Source: Eucalyptus grandis
Lineage: Eukaryota; Streptophyta; Magnoliopsida; Myrtales; Myrtaceae
Length of the DNA stretch: 64,000 bases
Reading direction: 5' to 3'
Assembly (NCBI RefSeq): GCF_016545825.1
Contig: NC_052618.1
Coordinates: 35,100,196 to 35,164,195 of the forward strand
Made by a program: the position numbers and the translations under genes. Positions 12,201-24,994 of the stretch are shown piece after piece; within the stretch, counting starts at the first letter, position 1, and each line of letters starts with the position of its first letter. The notes under the pieces were generated by a model. The model did not search any database and was not told where the DNA came from. It worked only from the letters and a program-made list of their open reading frames with translations.

Positions 12201-12660
12201 GAAAAGTTTCAACAATTCTCCAAAGGGTACCAAGGTATCTTTGACAAGTGTCGTTACCATATTGACCAAGTACAACAACTGACTCTTTTTTAGGATGAAA
12301 ATATAGAGCCTAATGTTGTCGTAATGGGACTCACCTAAAATGTGTCAGAATAGAGTAGATCTCTGAAAATCCTTATAGGCAAAGTCACTGAACTCAATAA
12401 AGAAGGAGCTCGTCTTATGAGGGCATTTCAAGATGTTTGCCAGAAAAAGATGACCAATCTCGGGCAACAAATGAAGTAGAAGCTAAGTTAAAGTCCTACG
12501 TGTCAAAGATTCAGGAGTTGAAGAAAAATGAACACCTCCGAATGATGGATTGAGAAAGGCAGCACAGGATTCGAAAAATTGAGCATTTCTCATGGATGAA
12601 CGAGCTTGATTCTATAATATTTGGCCTCCAAAATGATGTGAAATCTTTCTTGTACTCCAA
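9280..12660 (+). pseudogene. plant mobile domain (PMD, aminotransferase-like) gene relic, copy 1
   Basis: The best open segment, 9640-10215, encodes a PMD-type core: SFWSPSIDCFLFPWGPMTIT, then a segment like LLDMHSIVDFQLLG, which is the family's 'T-x-H-F-PxGE-x-TITLEDV' region. It continues as CIVFLLYWLSRYIIY, the PMD helical region. Another open piece (10489-11040) carries FYPSFEVYSPHHCARQFGF and WVTWWVNFTHEGPY. Further downstream, separated by what look like short introns (for example near 11090-11120 and 11690-11760), come Ser/Pro-rich linkers and a coiled-coil-like tail near 12100-12480. Stops interrupt the frame near 9600, 10213, 12111 and 12291. PMD proteins occur as MAIN-like nuclear silencing factors and as passengers of retroelements; this copy looks non-functional. 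Copy 2 follows directly. Confidence 0.6.
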
Positions 12661-12919
12661 GAAACAAGCCAATATATAAATGGGTTTTGCTTCTTTATTT
12701 CTCCATTATTGCATGAAACCCGCGCTTTTTGTGCCAAGTATACTCCTATTTTCATGCATCCACATTTGCACAAGCGTCCTTGAAATATGGCAAACAATTA
12801 CTGGGCTAGACCTACTTATACCTGGCTTTCGTATATTGATGCTCGCATCACTTCTACCCGTCATGGCTAGCTCTTGTTCTTTTGCAATTAGTGCACAAGC
12901 TACTCTTCATATCCATCGT

Positions 12920-15260
12920 TTTGAGAACCTTCAAGCATATGAAACTCAAAAGTGACTGTCCCTTTCATACATGGACCACGATCCCGGGACACAACGTGTC
13001 ACCTTGGGCCCTCATTTCAAATCGACGCTTCCACCATATCTCTTTATTGAGCACTTTTCTCGTCATTATAAAGAAGTTTTTCCCATCAATCAGTCACATG
13101 TTTTCATGAATCCCTGGTCGACACCCAACTCCCATTTCAATTCATTTCCTTCTTTTGATAGGCGTTTCTTCAAGTGGCATAGAAGATTGAAACCAGAAAT
13201 GTAGGACATATGAGAAGTAGCCAAAATTGGAGAAGCACTTTCTTTTAGTTATAGCGATCGATCCGGTTGAGTACGGCCTCATTGGAGGTCTTTATTGAAG
13301 ATCACCATCGACAAATTGTTTCTTCTTGCCAACCAGCCAGGTAACAATCACTCCACTTGATATTTGGTCATTAATTGGCCTGTCTCATTTCATAGACCTT
13401 CATGGTTAGTGGCCGTGCGCTTGTCCAGACTTTTGTAGTGTTGCATTCACTAACCTGCCATTTAATGAGTTTATGGATAACTTTGCCAAGTCACCTGGAC
13501 CTATGTCCTCCCAAGAGCATGTGGCATTCCTTATGTATTGGCTGTGCTGTTACGTTTCCTGCTTGCCCAACGCTTCTGTATCCCAAGACTTTATCAATAT
13601 AGCCTATACCCTCTCTCATGGTATTGATGTAGGCCTTGGCCGTATGGCACTTAGTGCATTGTATAAGGGCCTCACCAAAGCACAGTCTTCTTTGTTTAGC
13701 CTCCACCCCACACCATTCGTCGGTCCTTTATGGATCATGCTTGGGTGGTTGCGAACGTACTTTCCTCAATTATATTCTAAGGACAAGACCCCTCCAATCC
13801 ATTGGCATGAGGCTCATGAAATTGCAGCTGAGGATCAATTTCGGTTGTGAAAATTTTGCAGCACACTTCTACCAACACCTGAAAGATTCTCTGTGTTCGA
13901 GTGTTTCCTTGGCTGTTTGCTTTCCTTAGAAAGCTTTACCTTCTACAAGTTCAGTGTTGATTTCCTATGTAGCTCCGATTTGTCTCATCATGATATGATA
14001 GCATTTTGGATGAGCGTCCTCATCCCTACTAACCTTATGTTGGACTTCAGTTTTGGAGAGCAACGCACCTCAAGTTTCGAAGCATGTAACCCTCATTATT
14101 GCACTCACCAATTTGGGTTGACTCAAGATACGCCCATGCCAATTGTGTATTCAATGAATTTTCCTCCTATCTTGGCTGAGGAAAAGACTACTACTATATG
14201 TTATAATGAGGTCACCCAGCACATCCTTAAAGGATTCAGATTCTTCAATTGTTTTGGGGTTCCTCATAATTACGAAGCTTTTGATCGATGGTGGGGAGAT
14301 TATAAAACTTTCCTTGCAACCCGGGTTCAATAATGTCAAGGATTGTTAGGTATTCGATGATAATGTCACACCCTTTTACGAGGCTTGGGGCAGCTAACCT
14401 GCACCATTCAGTATACCATTGACGCTAGTAGGGGATTCTCCTTTACCTAATGAATATTTAAATGATTCAACGGATGAATCACAACCTCCTCTCAACAGTC
14501 ATTCTTTAGGTGTATTATTCGTTAACGGTGTCCATGCCGTTAAGGTCAACAACTCCCTTGCTGAGAAGACTCTTCCATCCATCGACGATGGCAATATCTC
14601 AAGCAAATGGGTCAGGTTTCATAACTTGTTGCAAGAGGGATAGGAGGTCATATGCGAGGCTCCCGAAACCCAAGGTCATCCAGAGGTGCTTTCCTAAACC
14701 TCTGGAGAAGACTGCTCGCGAAGCTCACCTTGAACTTCGCATTCCTGATCGACAACCCTGAAAATCTCGGGGAGGTCACCGTCCTCCTACGCACCGCTTT
14801 AGGGAGGACTACGATAAGTTCTACCGCTTCTTTGGAGTAGCGTTAGACCCGCCGATTAAGAACTAGAGCACCATCTCTTCCTTTTGTAAGTTGGAAGAGG
14901 ATGTCAAAAAAGGTTTCGACTACAATCGACGCATCCAAATGATTGGTGATGGGTGGCAGCAAGCCAGGGATGACATCCATAAAATGATGGGATGGATAAT
15001 GACCTACAGGAATGACAGTGCTATGAGCAGGCGAGAATCGAAACCCAGGGTCCTGATCATACTATGCCTCTCAGGATACTCGCTCTATTGACTATTCTTG
15101 AAGAGGAGATCGTCATTTGTCAACAAATGATGACGAGCCTGGATAAGAGGGTCAAGGTTTGCCAAGATGCATTCATGGACCTAGACGAGCTCATTGCCCG
15201 AATAAAGTCAATCCTAGAGGGAAAACACCTCGCCTACCACTAAGCCGTTGAAGAGAACAA
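12920..15260 (+). pseudogene. plant mobile domain gene relic, copy 2
   Basis: A second, diverged copy of the same layout. 12971-13204 encodes an N-terminal part. 13473-13850 encodes MSSQEHVAFLMYWLCCYVSC and GLGRMALSALYKGL, aligning with EKECIVFLLYWLSRYIIY and ALVILAYLYRGL of copy 1. 13893-14333 encodes SSFEACNPHYCTHQFGLTQ, aligning with PSFEVYSPHHCARQFGFFQ of copy 1, and then FDRWWGDY. A Glu/Lys-rich coiled-coil-like tail lies near 15070-15240. Frame changes and stops (13202, 13848, 14331) show decay. The two copies suggest a tandem duplication, or two insertions of one PMD-bearing element. Confidence 0.55.
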
Positions 15261-18200
15261 AGATATAGAGAGGTGTTCAGCTGAATATATCTTAAGGTTT
15301 AGGAGTCACCTAGGCCTATAAGAATGATCTTGACTCCGGCTTGATTGAATGATTTTCCATCTATAAGAATGTCATCAATCTTGTTAACAAGATGTATACC
15401 TGAACCATCTCGCCTCCCAAAAACCAACCATCCCCCAAATCATGGTTTCTTCCTTACTGCTGTCCAACCAGTCTCCTTTAGGTGTCTTCTTGTTCTTCTC
15501 CCCGTTATTGGTCGACACCACTTCACTACATCGTGCAGGAGTTTTTGCTTTCTCCACTTCTTTTTTGGCTATCAACATGACAGAGAGGAACTACTCTTGA
15601 AAACCATAGCCAATATCTCTTGTCTTCGTGGCACGGCAACATTCCCTGTAGCTTTACTAGTGTCACATGCGACGACTATGGAGCCAACACTCAACTAAAT
15701 CTTTCCCATCTTGGTTTGAGAGGAACTCTAAATGGCCTTGACTTCTCAAGCTTAACCAATATGGCTAGGTTTGAACTTGGCAACAATTTGACCTATGGCT
15801 CCATCCCCTCAAGTATAAGTAACCTTTCCAAACTCAACTTGCTTCATCTTGTAGTAATGAACTGTCTAGGGACACTCCTAAAAGTATAGGTATGCTAGAG
15901 TCTTCATTCTTTGTATCCATGTTCTAACAACTTGAGTGGACACATCCCTCTGGAGATTGAACGGTTGGAGAAATTGATTTTTCTGAAAACAATTTCACCA
16001 GTCCTATCCCTACTTCACTAAGGAACTTGAGCAACCCGATTAAACTAAATCTATCGAAAAATCAATTTTCAGGGCCCATTCCTACTTCTCTCAGAAAATT
16101 AGGCAATTTAATCGATTGGGCATTTTTCAAAATAACTTTTCTGGTTCCATTCTGAGAGAGATATGTGACTTGAGGAATTTGAAGTCTCTTTGGTTACGGT
16201 AAAACGAACTTTCAGGACCCATACCTTTAGATATCGGGAGGCTCACTTCTCTTGTTCACCTTGATTTATCAAGCAATTATCTCATAGGATTAATTCCCCA
16301 TTCCATTGGAAACTTGACAAGTTTGTCTACTCTACATCTCTTCCAAAATAATTTGACCGGTTCAATCCCTACTTCTCTTGAAAAATTGGGCAACTTAACC
16401 ATATTAGACATTTCAAGTAATATTGTTTATGGTTCCATTCCACGAGAAATATTCGACTGGAGGACTGGAGGAACTTGAAGGTTCTTAGCTTAAAGAGAAA
16501 TAGAATGTCAGGGTCCATTCCTTCTAAAATAGAGAGGTTCACTTCTCTAACTAGACTTTACCTGGCTAGCAATAGTCTCATTGGCTCAATCCCTCGAGAA
16601 ATTGGGAGATTGATTTTTCTCAAACAATTGGATTTTATGAAGGAATGATTTGGCTGGTCCAATCCCATTGTCTCTCCAGAACTTGAGCAATCTATATGTT
16701 TTAAGCCTTTATTAAATCATGTTTCGGGCTCGATTCCACAACAGTTCGGGAAATTGATATCTCTTAGAGAAGTACGTATAACCAATAACAATTTGAGTGG
16801 TCCAATCCCTGCATCAATTGGAATCCTAGCCAATCTATTTATATTACACCTTAAGTTCAACAAATTATTTGGTTCATTGCCTTCTAAATTTAATAAGTTG
16901 ACACGTTTGAGTTCTTTGAGTCTATCTAATAATGAACTAGAGGAGGAATTGCCAGAAGATGTATGCCTCGGGAGATCATTGCAATATTTCTCCCTCTGCA
17001 ATAATCATTTCACTGGTCCCATCCCAACAAGGTTAAAGAACTATAGCACATTAATCAGATTGAGGCTACAAGGAAACCAGCTTACTGCAAACATAACAAA
17101 AGCTTTTGGAATATATCTGCATCCAAATTTTATGCACTTGAGCCACAATAATTTGAATGGTGAAATTTCATGGAAATGGGAGTGTTTTCATAATTTGACA
17201 AGCTTAAGGATAGCAAACGACAAAAGTTCTGGTGAGATACTCTCAATATTTGGAAGGATGGCTCAAATATAGGTACAAGATCTTTCTTCAAATAATTTAC
17301 ATGGAGAGATTCCAAGGGAATTGGCAAACCTCGCGATGTTGGTAGAACTCGATCTAAGCAACAACGCAATCATGGGAAATGTCTCAATTGAGATTGGACT
17401 TTTATCCCATTTGACACATATGAGTTTGGCATCAAAGAACTTCAGTGGATCAATTCCAGTGCAACTAGGCTCATGTACGAGCTTGTTGAGCTTGAATTTA
17501 AGCAGAAATAAATTCCAGAGAAGCATTCCTCCTAAGATAGGCAACACACAAGTTCTTGAGGTTATGGATTTGATTTATAATATTATGTTTGACAATATCC
17601 TAGGAGACCTTGTGAAACTGAGAAACTTGCAATTTCTAAAAATCTCACAATAGCCTATCCAGTTCCATCCCACATACTTTTGGTGATATGTTGACCTTGA
17701 TTTCTGTTGATGTACCCTACAACGACATATAAGGTCCTCTCCCAAATGTCAAGGCATTCAATGAGGCTCCATTTGAGGCAATTCAGCATAACAAAAGGCT
17801 TTGTGGAAATATTGTTGGTTTACCAAAATGCAATCCTACCAGGAGCAAGAAACACAATCGACGCAGTGGAGCTGGACTTACATTTATCCTCACTCCCTTA
17901 TTCTCAAGGTTTTTCCTTCTCTCTTGCACCTTGATTGTTCTTGTAATCATCAATCATCGTCAAAGAAGGATTATCAAGAGAGAGAACAATGCACCGGACA
18001 TGATTTGGATTTCACGTGTATTTTAAGTTATGATGGCAGAGCTTCTATGATCGAATTGTCAAGGCCACGAGGCTCTTTGACTCCAAGTACTATTGGGGGA
18101 AGGAGCATATGGAATTGTTTATAAAGCCAAGAGATCATAAGGTCAACTTGTTGCTGTTAAGCAAATCTTGCCATCCCAAGACAAAAGTGAGATCATTGAT

Positions 18201-18847
18201 TTGATACCATTTGAAAGAGAAATTCAAGCCCTAACACATATACATCATCGCAACATCATGAAATTTTATAGTTTTCATTCTCATGCCCAATGCTATCTTT
18301 TGGTGTGTGAGTACATGGAAATAGGAAGTCTGAGAACAACTTTGAATGATGATGAAAGAGTAATAGAATTTCAATGGGCAAGAGGGTAAATGTGGTTCGA
18401 GGAGTTGCATATGCATTGTCCTATATGCATCATGAAATTTTACCTCATTTGATTCATTGAGACATGACCAGTAACAACATTATATTGGATTGCAATTATA
18501 AGGCTCATATTTCCGATTTTGGCACTATAAGACTATTGAGGCTAGATTCATCAAATTGGACTGCTATTGCTAGCACCATGGGATATATTGCTCCAGGTGC
18601 TTCGTATTTTTCAATTTCAATGACATTCAATGGTAAACATCCCTTCTACAATTGAACTTTTACTAGCTTAGTGCAATTCTTAGTTATTTAATCTTCTTAT
18701 GGAAATTAGTTTACTCATTTAGAGCTTTCAAGTTGAGTGTTGCTCACAAAGCTTTCCGATTTCCAATGAGGAAGTATTGGCAAATGAAAAAAAAAAGACA
18801 TAAGAATCAATTTATTTCAAGGATATTAAGTTCGGGTAACCTAAATG

Positions 18848-19759
18848 TGTTGGGGTTTCTGAATCATGTATAAGAAATATTAACATAAAGTACGCAGCGG
18901 AAACAAATATATATTTTACACATGATTCTCCTAAGGCGTTGTTCGTGCGTTTTAATCAAAATCTAAACATGAAAAGGGAGTTAAACGAATTACCTCTCGA
19001 AGCGCGCTTTGAAACGAGTCGGTTCGGATGTTCTACAATTCGAGTCCCACAAGCGTCGGACCTCTAGTTCAGACACACCAACAACGAACGTCGAACGGAA
19101 GAGAGAACCTTCGGATATTCTCCACTTCAATTGTGCTAGCAATCACGTGGAAATGATCCACCGTATCCTCGATGTATTATAGTCACGGCCCAAATGAGAA
19201 AACACTATACTTTCTCGTCTCTCGAAGAATACAAGAACACACACGTTTCTCTTGATTTTAACAACCCATTTTCTCTAAAAAAACCAAACAGCGCACACCC
19301 ACCTTTCTCTGTATTTCAACCCCTTGAAGTGTCGCCAAAACAAGACGCACACCCACAGAAAATCTCTCATAGTTGCAACCTTTTTGCAGCCTTTCTTTTA
19401 ATATTTATACATGAATCAACAACGGTTGCCGATCGTGGGATCAGCAACCGTTGCTAATCCTCATTCTCATGCACGATCGAGCACAATCGTGCATGAATGG
19501 AACGTCGGCAAATCCGCTGACCGTTTATGCACGATTTCGTGCACGATGGTCAGCAACCGCTGACCATCATGCACGATTCGTGCGGGAAGTGGTCAGCAAA
19601 AATTTGCTGACCATTTCCCACATTAATTAATCAATTAATTAATTAATAATTAATCAATTTCCTTAAAAAAAATAACAATAATAACATAATCCTTATATGT
19701 ACAAATGGAATCCCTAGTATGTACATATTACATAGCAGCTTTAGGGCATATATCTAACA
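18848..19759 (-). repeat. 3' LTR of the Copia element (left)
   Basis: Starts TGTTGGGG and ends ATATCTAACA on the plus strand. It is about 43 bp longer than its partner, mainly through an extra GGTCAGCAACCGCTGACC-like stretch near 19545-19585. The LTR contains several short palindromes built from GGTCAGC/GCTGACC and GTGCACGA-type words (19420-19610). Confidence 0.92.
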
Positions 19760-19775
19760 ATCTCCCACTTGCACT
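19760..19775 (-). other. Copia polypurine tract
   Basis: On the minus strand AGTGCAAGTGGGAGAT abuts the 3' LTR (TGTTAGAT...), the expected plus-strand primer position. A second diverged copy of this junction lies near 21023-21040. Confidence 0.7.
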
Positions 19776-21030
19776 AAAGCCAACTTGTTTGGTATGTTAA
19801 CATATATCCACTTTGGGCATGCATGTGCATCATATGCAAGTAGGCTCGTGACTATGATACAAATTAAATTAAATCTCATTTAATTTAATTTCAAATCGAC
19901 TCAATTCGATTGTAGTAATTGCAAACACATTTGCAATAATATTTCTCTCTTGTTCCACGTCATCCTAGTTGTTTATGGTGTGTGACATCCTAGGTTCATC
20001 ACTAAGCTGGTAGTAAGACTTGTACTAACACATTAGTACTTCCAAAAGAATTAATTGTCCCGATTAATCTTTTAGGTCCTACAAGCCACGATTGATATCT
20101 AGCAATATGTCATGGCTACCCAGATAGTGTGAATGCTTTAAGAACATAATGAACCCTGTCGGCTTTGGCTACAAGTGTAATTCAATCCCTCTGTCTTACT
20201 ATGTCCCGATCAAACAAAGACCATGGAATATTTGTCAAGTCATTAATTCGATCATATGCACAAATCTAATTGACATGCATTTCATTCGAGACATAAACAA
20301 TTTATTCTCGATTACAACCCCGGCCGAGGATTTCAATGCAGTGTCACAATTAGATTGCATAGGACATCATTATCATACCTTGCATATAACAAGGAGACAG
20401 ATTCCATATTGCGCACACGTGTAACTTCGTATATGAACAAACTATGACCATCAAGTATAAAGACGGATCGACGACCCGGCATTATGTGCACCCGTGAACC
20501 ATAGTTGTTCGATACACAAGTTAACACTTGTGCCTCAGTCTAAGGATTATTTACACAAGACCAAAGCATGAACAATTAGACATTGACCACGCTAAAAGCT
20601 TCCATGTCGCTAATCGTTCCATATGTGTCACGTTTAGTGAATTTGTCTAATACAAACACTGTGTTCTAACTCGGGCATCATAATACCCAATGACATGTGA
20701 CTCATCATTCCCTTAAGTATCCAATACTTAATGGCGAAGTTAAGAACACACCGGTCTCAACAGGATTATTAATATCCACTTAATAATCCATCGACCGGAA
20801 CAATTTAAAGATTCAGTCTAACTATGAACCCGTCACATATATTCTTGACGTCTTAAGAATAGGTCTAGTTGCAACTGATCTTATGGAATCATTCATCAAT
20901 ATAAAATAATTGGACAAATGAATGAATACGTCATTGCCATTAATTAAATAATAATAATGAAAGTACAACTGAAATCCCTAATATGTAACTATTACATAGC
21001 AACTTTAGGGCATACATCTAACAATTTCTC
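19776..21030 (-). repeat. Copia 3' untranslated region with a duplicated LTR-end module
   Basis: Non-coding on both strands. Its right end (about 20950-21050) repeats the left LTR end plus polypurine tract plus following bases: 'actttagggcata', then 'atctaacaatttctcac', then 'ttgcactaaagccaacttgt'. The element therefore carries two LTR-end/polypurine modules about 1.26 kb apart. It could be a relic of recombination between related elements or of an earlier LTR boundary. Confidence 0.6.
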
Positions 21031-24000
21031 ACTTGCACTAAAGCCAACTTGTCCGGTACCTCAAACCCATTTTGTCAATATGTCTTTCAAAAGAAGACTG
21101 AGGTAAGGCCTTAGTGAAGGGATCTGCCACGTTTTCTGCTGAGGCAATTTTCTGCAAGGCGATATCACCTCTCCCAACAATTTCTCGATGAGATGGAAGC
21201 GTCTCTCAATATGCTTGGACTTACTGGTGAGACCTTGGTTCCTTAGCTTGAGCTATCGCCCCATTGTTGTCACAAAACAATGTGATCGGTTGCTCAATTG
21301 AAGGAACGACTCCAAGTTCAAAATAAACTTCTTCATCCAAGCGGCTTCCTTTGCTGCTTCGAAGTAGCTACATACTCTACCTCGGTGGTGGAATCAGCGG
21401 TTATACTTTGTTTGGAACTTTTCCAACTAAGCGCACCACCATTGAATGTAAAGACAAACCCAGATGTAGACTTATAATCATTAGGATCCGATTGAAAATC
21501 GGAATCGATAAGCTACAACTTTAAATTCTCCTTCTCCATATATCAAGAATAAATCTTTAGTCCTTCGCAAGTACTTAAGAATATTCTTGATTGCTATCCA
21601 ATGCTCTTCTCCTGGATCAGACTGATATCTGCTGGTAATACTTACAGCATGCGCAATATCAGGTCTAGTACATAGCATAGCATACATTATGCTTCCAATA
21701 GCGGATGCATATGGTATCTTTGCCATCCGCTCTCTTTCTTCAGGGAGTGTTGGGACACATCTCCTTAGAAAGATGGATCCCTTGCCTAAAAGGCAATAAT
21801 CCTCTCTTGGAACATTGCATGTTAAACCGTGTTAACACTTTGTCTATGTACGTAGATTGTGAGAGGCCAATCAATCGTCTTGATCTATCTCTATAGATCT
21901 TGATACCTAAAATATAGGTTGCCTCTCCTAAATCTTTTATGGAGAATTTCTGTGACAAGAATAGTTTTATGGATGATATCATTGGTACATCATTTCCAAT
22001 CAAAAGTATATCATCGTCATACAAAACTAGAAATGCAATTGCACTCCCACTGATCTTCTTGTATACACAAGGTTCATCCGGATTTTTGATGAAGCCAAAC
22101 GATTTGACTACCTCATCAAAACAGATGTTCCAACTTACGGAGGCTTGTTTGAGTCCATAAATGGATCTCTTAAGCTTACACACCTTCTTTTTCACTATTG
22201 GATTCAAAACCCATGGCTGTTCCATATAGATGTCCTCATCGAGAAAACCATTTAGAAAAGCCGTTTTGACATCCATTTGAAATATCTCATAATCAAGGTG
22301 TGCAGCTATAGCCAACATAATCCGAATGGATTTTAGCATGGCCACGGTGAGAAAGTTTCGTCATAATCAATTCCTTCTTTTTGACGATATCCTTTCGCCA
22401 CCAGCCGTGCTTTGTAAATTCAATTTGACCTTCAACGTTCATCTTCCTCTTGAAGATCCATTTACAGCAAATTGGTACAATACCATCGGGCGGTCGATCA
22501 AGGTCCAAACCTCATTGGAATACATTGAATCCATTTCGGATTTCATGGCTTCTAGCCATTTTCCAGAATCGATGTCCAACATCGCCTCCTCATAGGTTTT
22601 AGGATCACCAGGTTGATCACTGTCATTCACAATGAATAATAGTTCAATATGATCAACTGAGTGTCTATAACGAGCAGGTGGGCGAGACATTCTCACACTT
22701 CTCCTAAGAGGTTGTGTATCAGAAGCTCCCACTGAATCAGAGATTGGTATCTGAACTCGGTTGTTTGGAACTTCATTATTTTCTTCTTGTAAGACTATTT
22801 TCCGCCCAGCACCACTTTCTTGGATGAACTGATTCTCCAAAAAAAAAAAAGCGTGCTTGCATACCAAAATTCTTTGGTTTGAATGAAAATAGAAATAATA
22901 TCCAAGAGTTTCCTTTGGATATCCAATGAAGCGACCTTGTTCAGATCTTGCCTCCAATTTTTCCATTTTTAGCTTTTTCACGAAAGTTTGGACAACCCCA
23001 AATCTTAATATGATTAAGACTCGGGTTTCCTACTATGCCATATCTCATAGGGCGTAGTTGGAACAGATTTGGACGGCACTCTATTCAGTATATATACAGC
23101 TGTCTCAAGGGCATATCCCCAAAGGGATATTGACAAATCGGTGTAACTCATCATAGACCGTACCATATCTAATAAAGTACGATTTCTTCGTTCGATACAC
23201 CATTATGTTACGGAGTTCCAGGAGGTGTCCATTGTGATAAAATGCCATTCTCTTTAAGAAAATCCAGGAATTCAGTACTAAGGTATTCACCTCCTCGATC
23301 TGATCGAAGAGCCTTAATACATTTTCCTGTTTGTTTCTCAACTTCAGCCTTGAATTCCTTGAACTTTTCAAAGGATTCAGATTTATACTTCATGAGGTAT
23401 AAATAACCATACCGTGACTAATCATCGGTGAAGGTAATGAAGTAATTATAACCACCTCTAGCAGTTTCATTAATTGGTCCACATACATCTGTATGTATTA
23501 ATTCTAATATGTCGTAGCTCGCGCACTTTGTCCCACAAAGGCGCTTTGGTCATTTTTCCTAGAAGACATGCCTCACAAGTTGAGTATGACTCAAAATTTG
23601 AAGGACCAATGTATCCATCATTACTCAACTTGTTAATTCTGTCTTCTCCAATATGACCTAATCGGAGATGCCAAACATACTTTTTATTTGGACCGTCTCT
23701 AGGGCGTTTATTAGTTATGGCATTTATATCTATTCTATTTTGCTTATTGACATTGGTAATCACATTACCGGACATTGTAATGGTATAAAGATTGTTGGTT
23801 AATAAGCTAGAACCAACACAAATTCTATTATGATAAATAGAACATACATCATCAACAAAAGAAAATTCATAATTCTCTTTACCCAAACGAGGTACAGAGA
23901 TGATATTCCTAACAGCATTCTTATAATGCAAATAGTTCTTTAAAACCATTACATGTCCAGAAGGGAAACATAAACGAAAAGTCCATATAGCTAATGCAGC

Positions 24001-24994
24001 AACTCTTGCTCCATTGGCAAATGTCAGGACAATCTCATTTCGCCCTAGCATCCTGCTTATTTCCAGTTCTGCAAAGACATACAAATATGTGAAGTTGCAG
24101 CGAATCTAGAACCCATGAGCTGGATTCAGCACTAACCATAAGATTGGTTTCAATAAGCATAGACACCATACCTTCATAAGGTCGGTTCTTAGGCTTGACC
24201 TTCAAGCTCGCGAGGTACCTCTTACGCTTCCTCCTCCAGGTGCCCTTTGACACCACGGTAATGACATTTCCCTTTATCAATCATGGGTTTTGGTTGCACA
24301 AGAGGTTTGGCGAGGCCTCTTCCATTTATTCTTCTTTAAAACGGTCTTACCCTTTGAAGAAGAAGCCTTAGCCATAGCCACTACATTTGGCCTCGTGTTA
24401 TGCATTTCTTTCTCATAAACTACCAACATGCTATGTAACTCAGCAAGAGTTTTCTCCATCTTATGCATGTGGAAGTTTTGGACAAAACCGAGAGAAGGAA
24501 TCGGGTAAAGATTGGAGGATCAAATCCACAGCTAACTCATTGTCCATAACGAGATTCAGCCTAGCCAATTCTTCAATGTGCCGAGATCATTTTCAAAGCA
24601 TGATCATTAACAGATGATCCTTCAGCCATCCTTATACGGTACAATGCCTTAGATATCTCATATCTAGAGGTTCGACCATTCTCATCAAAGTATTCCTTTA
24701 AGTGCAAAATGATCGACCCGCATCTTCCATAGATTCATACTTCTTCGTAATTCATTATTCATAGAAGCAAGCATATATGACCTAACTTTTAAGTCATCAT
24801 CACGCCACTTATCATAAGTGACACTCTCCTCTTGGGTCCCACCCTCGGGAAAGGAGGCGGCATCTTTTCATCAAGCACATACCCAATTTTTCTGAATTGA
24901 GAACAATTCTCAAATTCCTCACCCAATCGGTGAAATTGGGTCCAGTCAAACAATTCTTGTCAAGTATAGAAGCGAGTGGGTTTGTGGTCACCAT
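21030..24994 (-). pseudogene. Copia gag-pol polyprotein gene, disrupted
   Basis: Read on the minus strand from ATG 24994. GAG begins MVTTNPLASILDKNCLTGPN with the FTDWVRNLRIVL motif. A decayed zinc-knuckle region follows near 24240 (two Cys lost), then a protease start SSWVLDS near 24110. A pre-integrase segment has KKYVWHLRLGHIGEDRI and CEACLLGKM (near 23640-23560). Integrase is spread over 23500-22980. RT runs about 22510-21480 with FQMDVKTAFLNG. Its catalytic motif reads YDDD instead of the family's YVDD. An RNase H piece (AAKEAAW) lies near 21340. Several frame changes and stops mean no full polyprotein is made. The piece is typical of Tnt1-like plant Copia elements. Confidence 0.85.
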
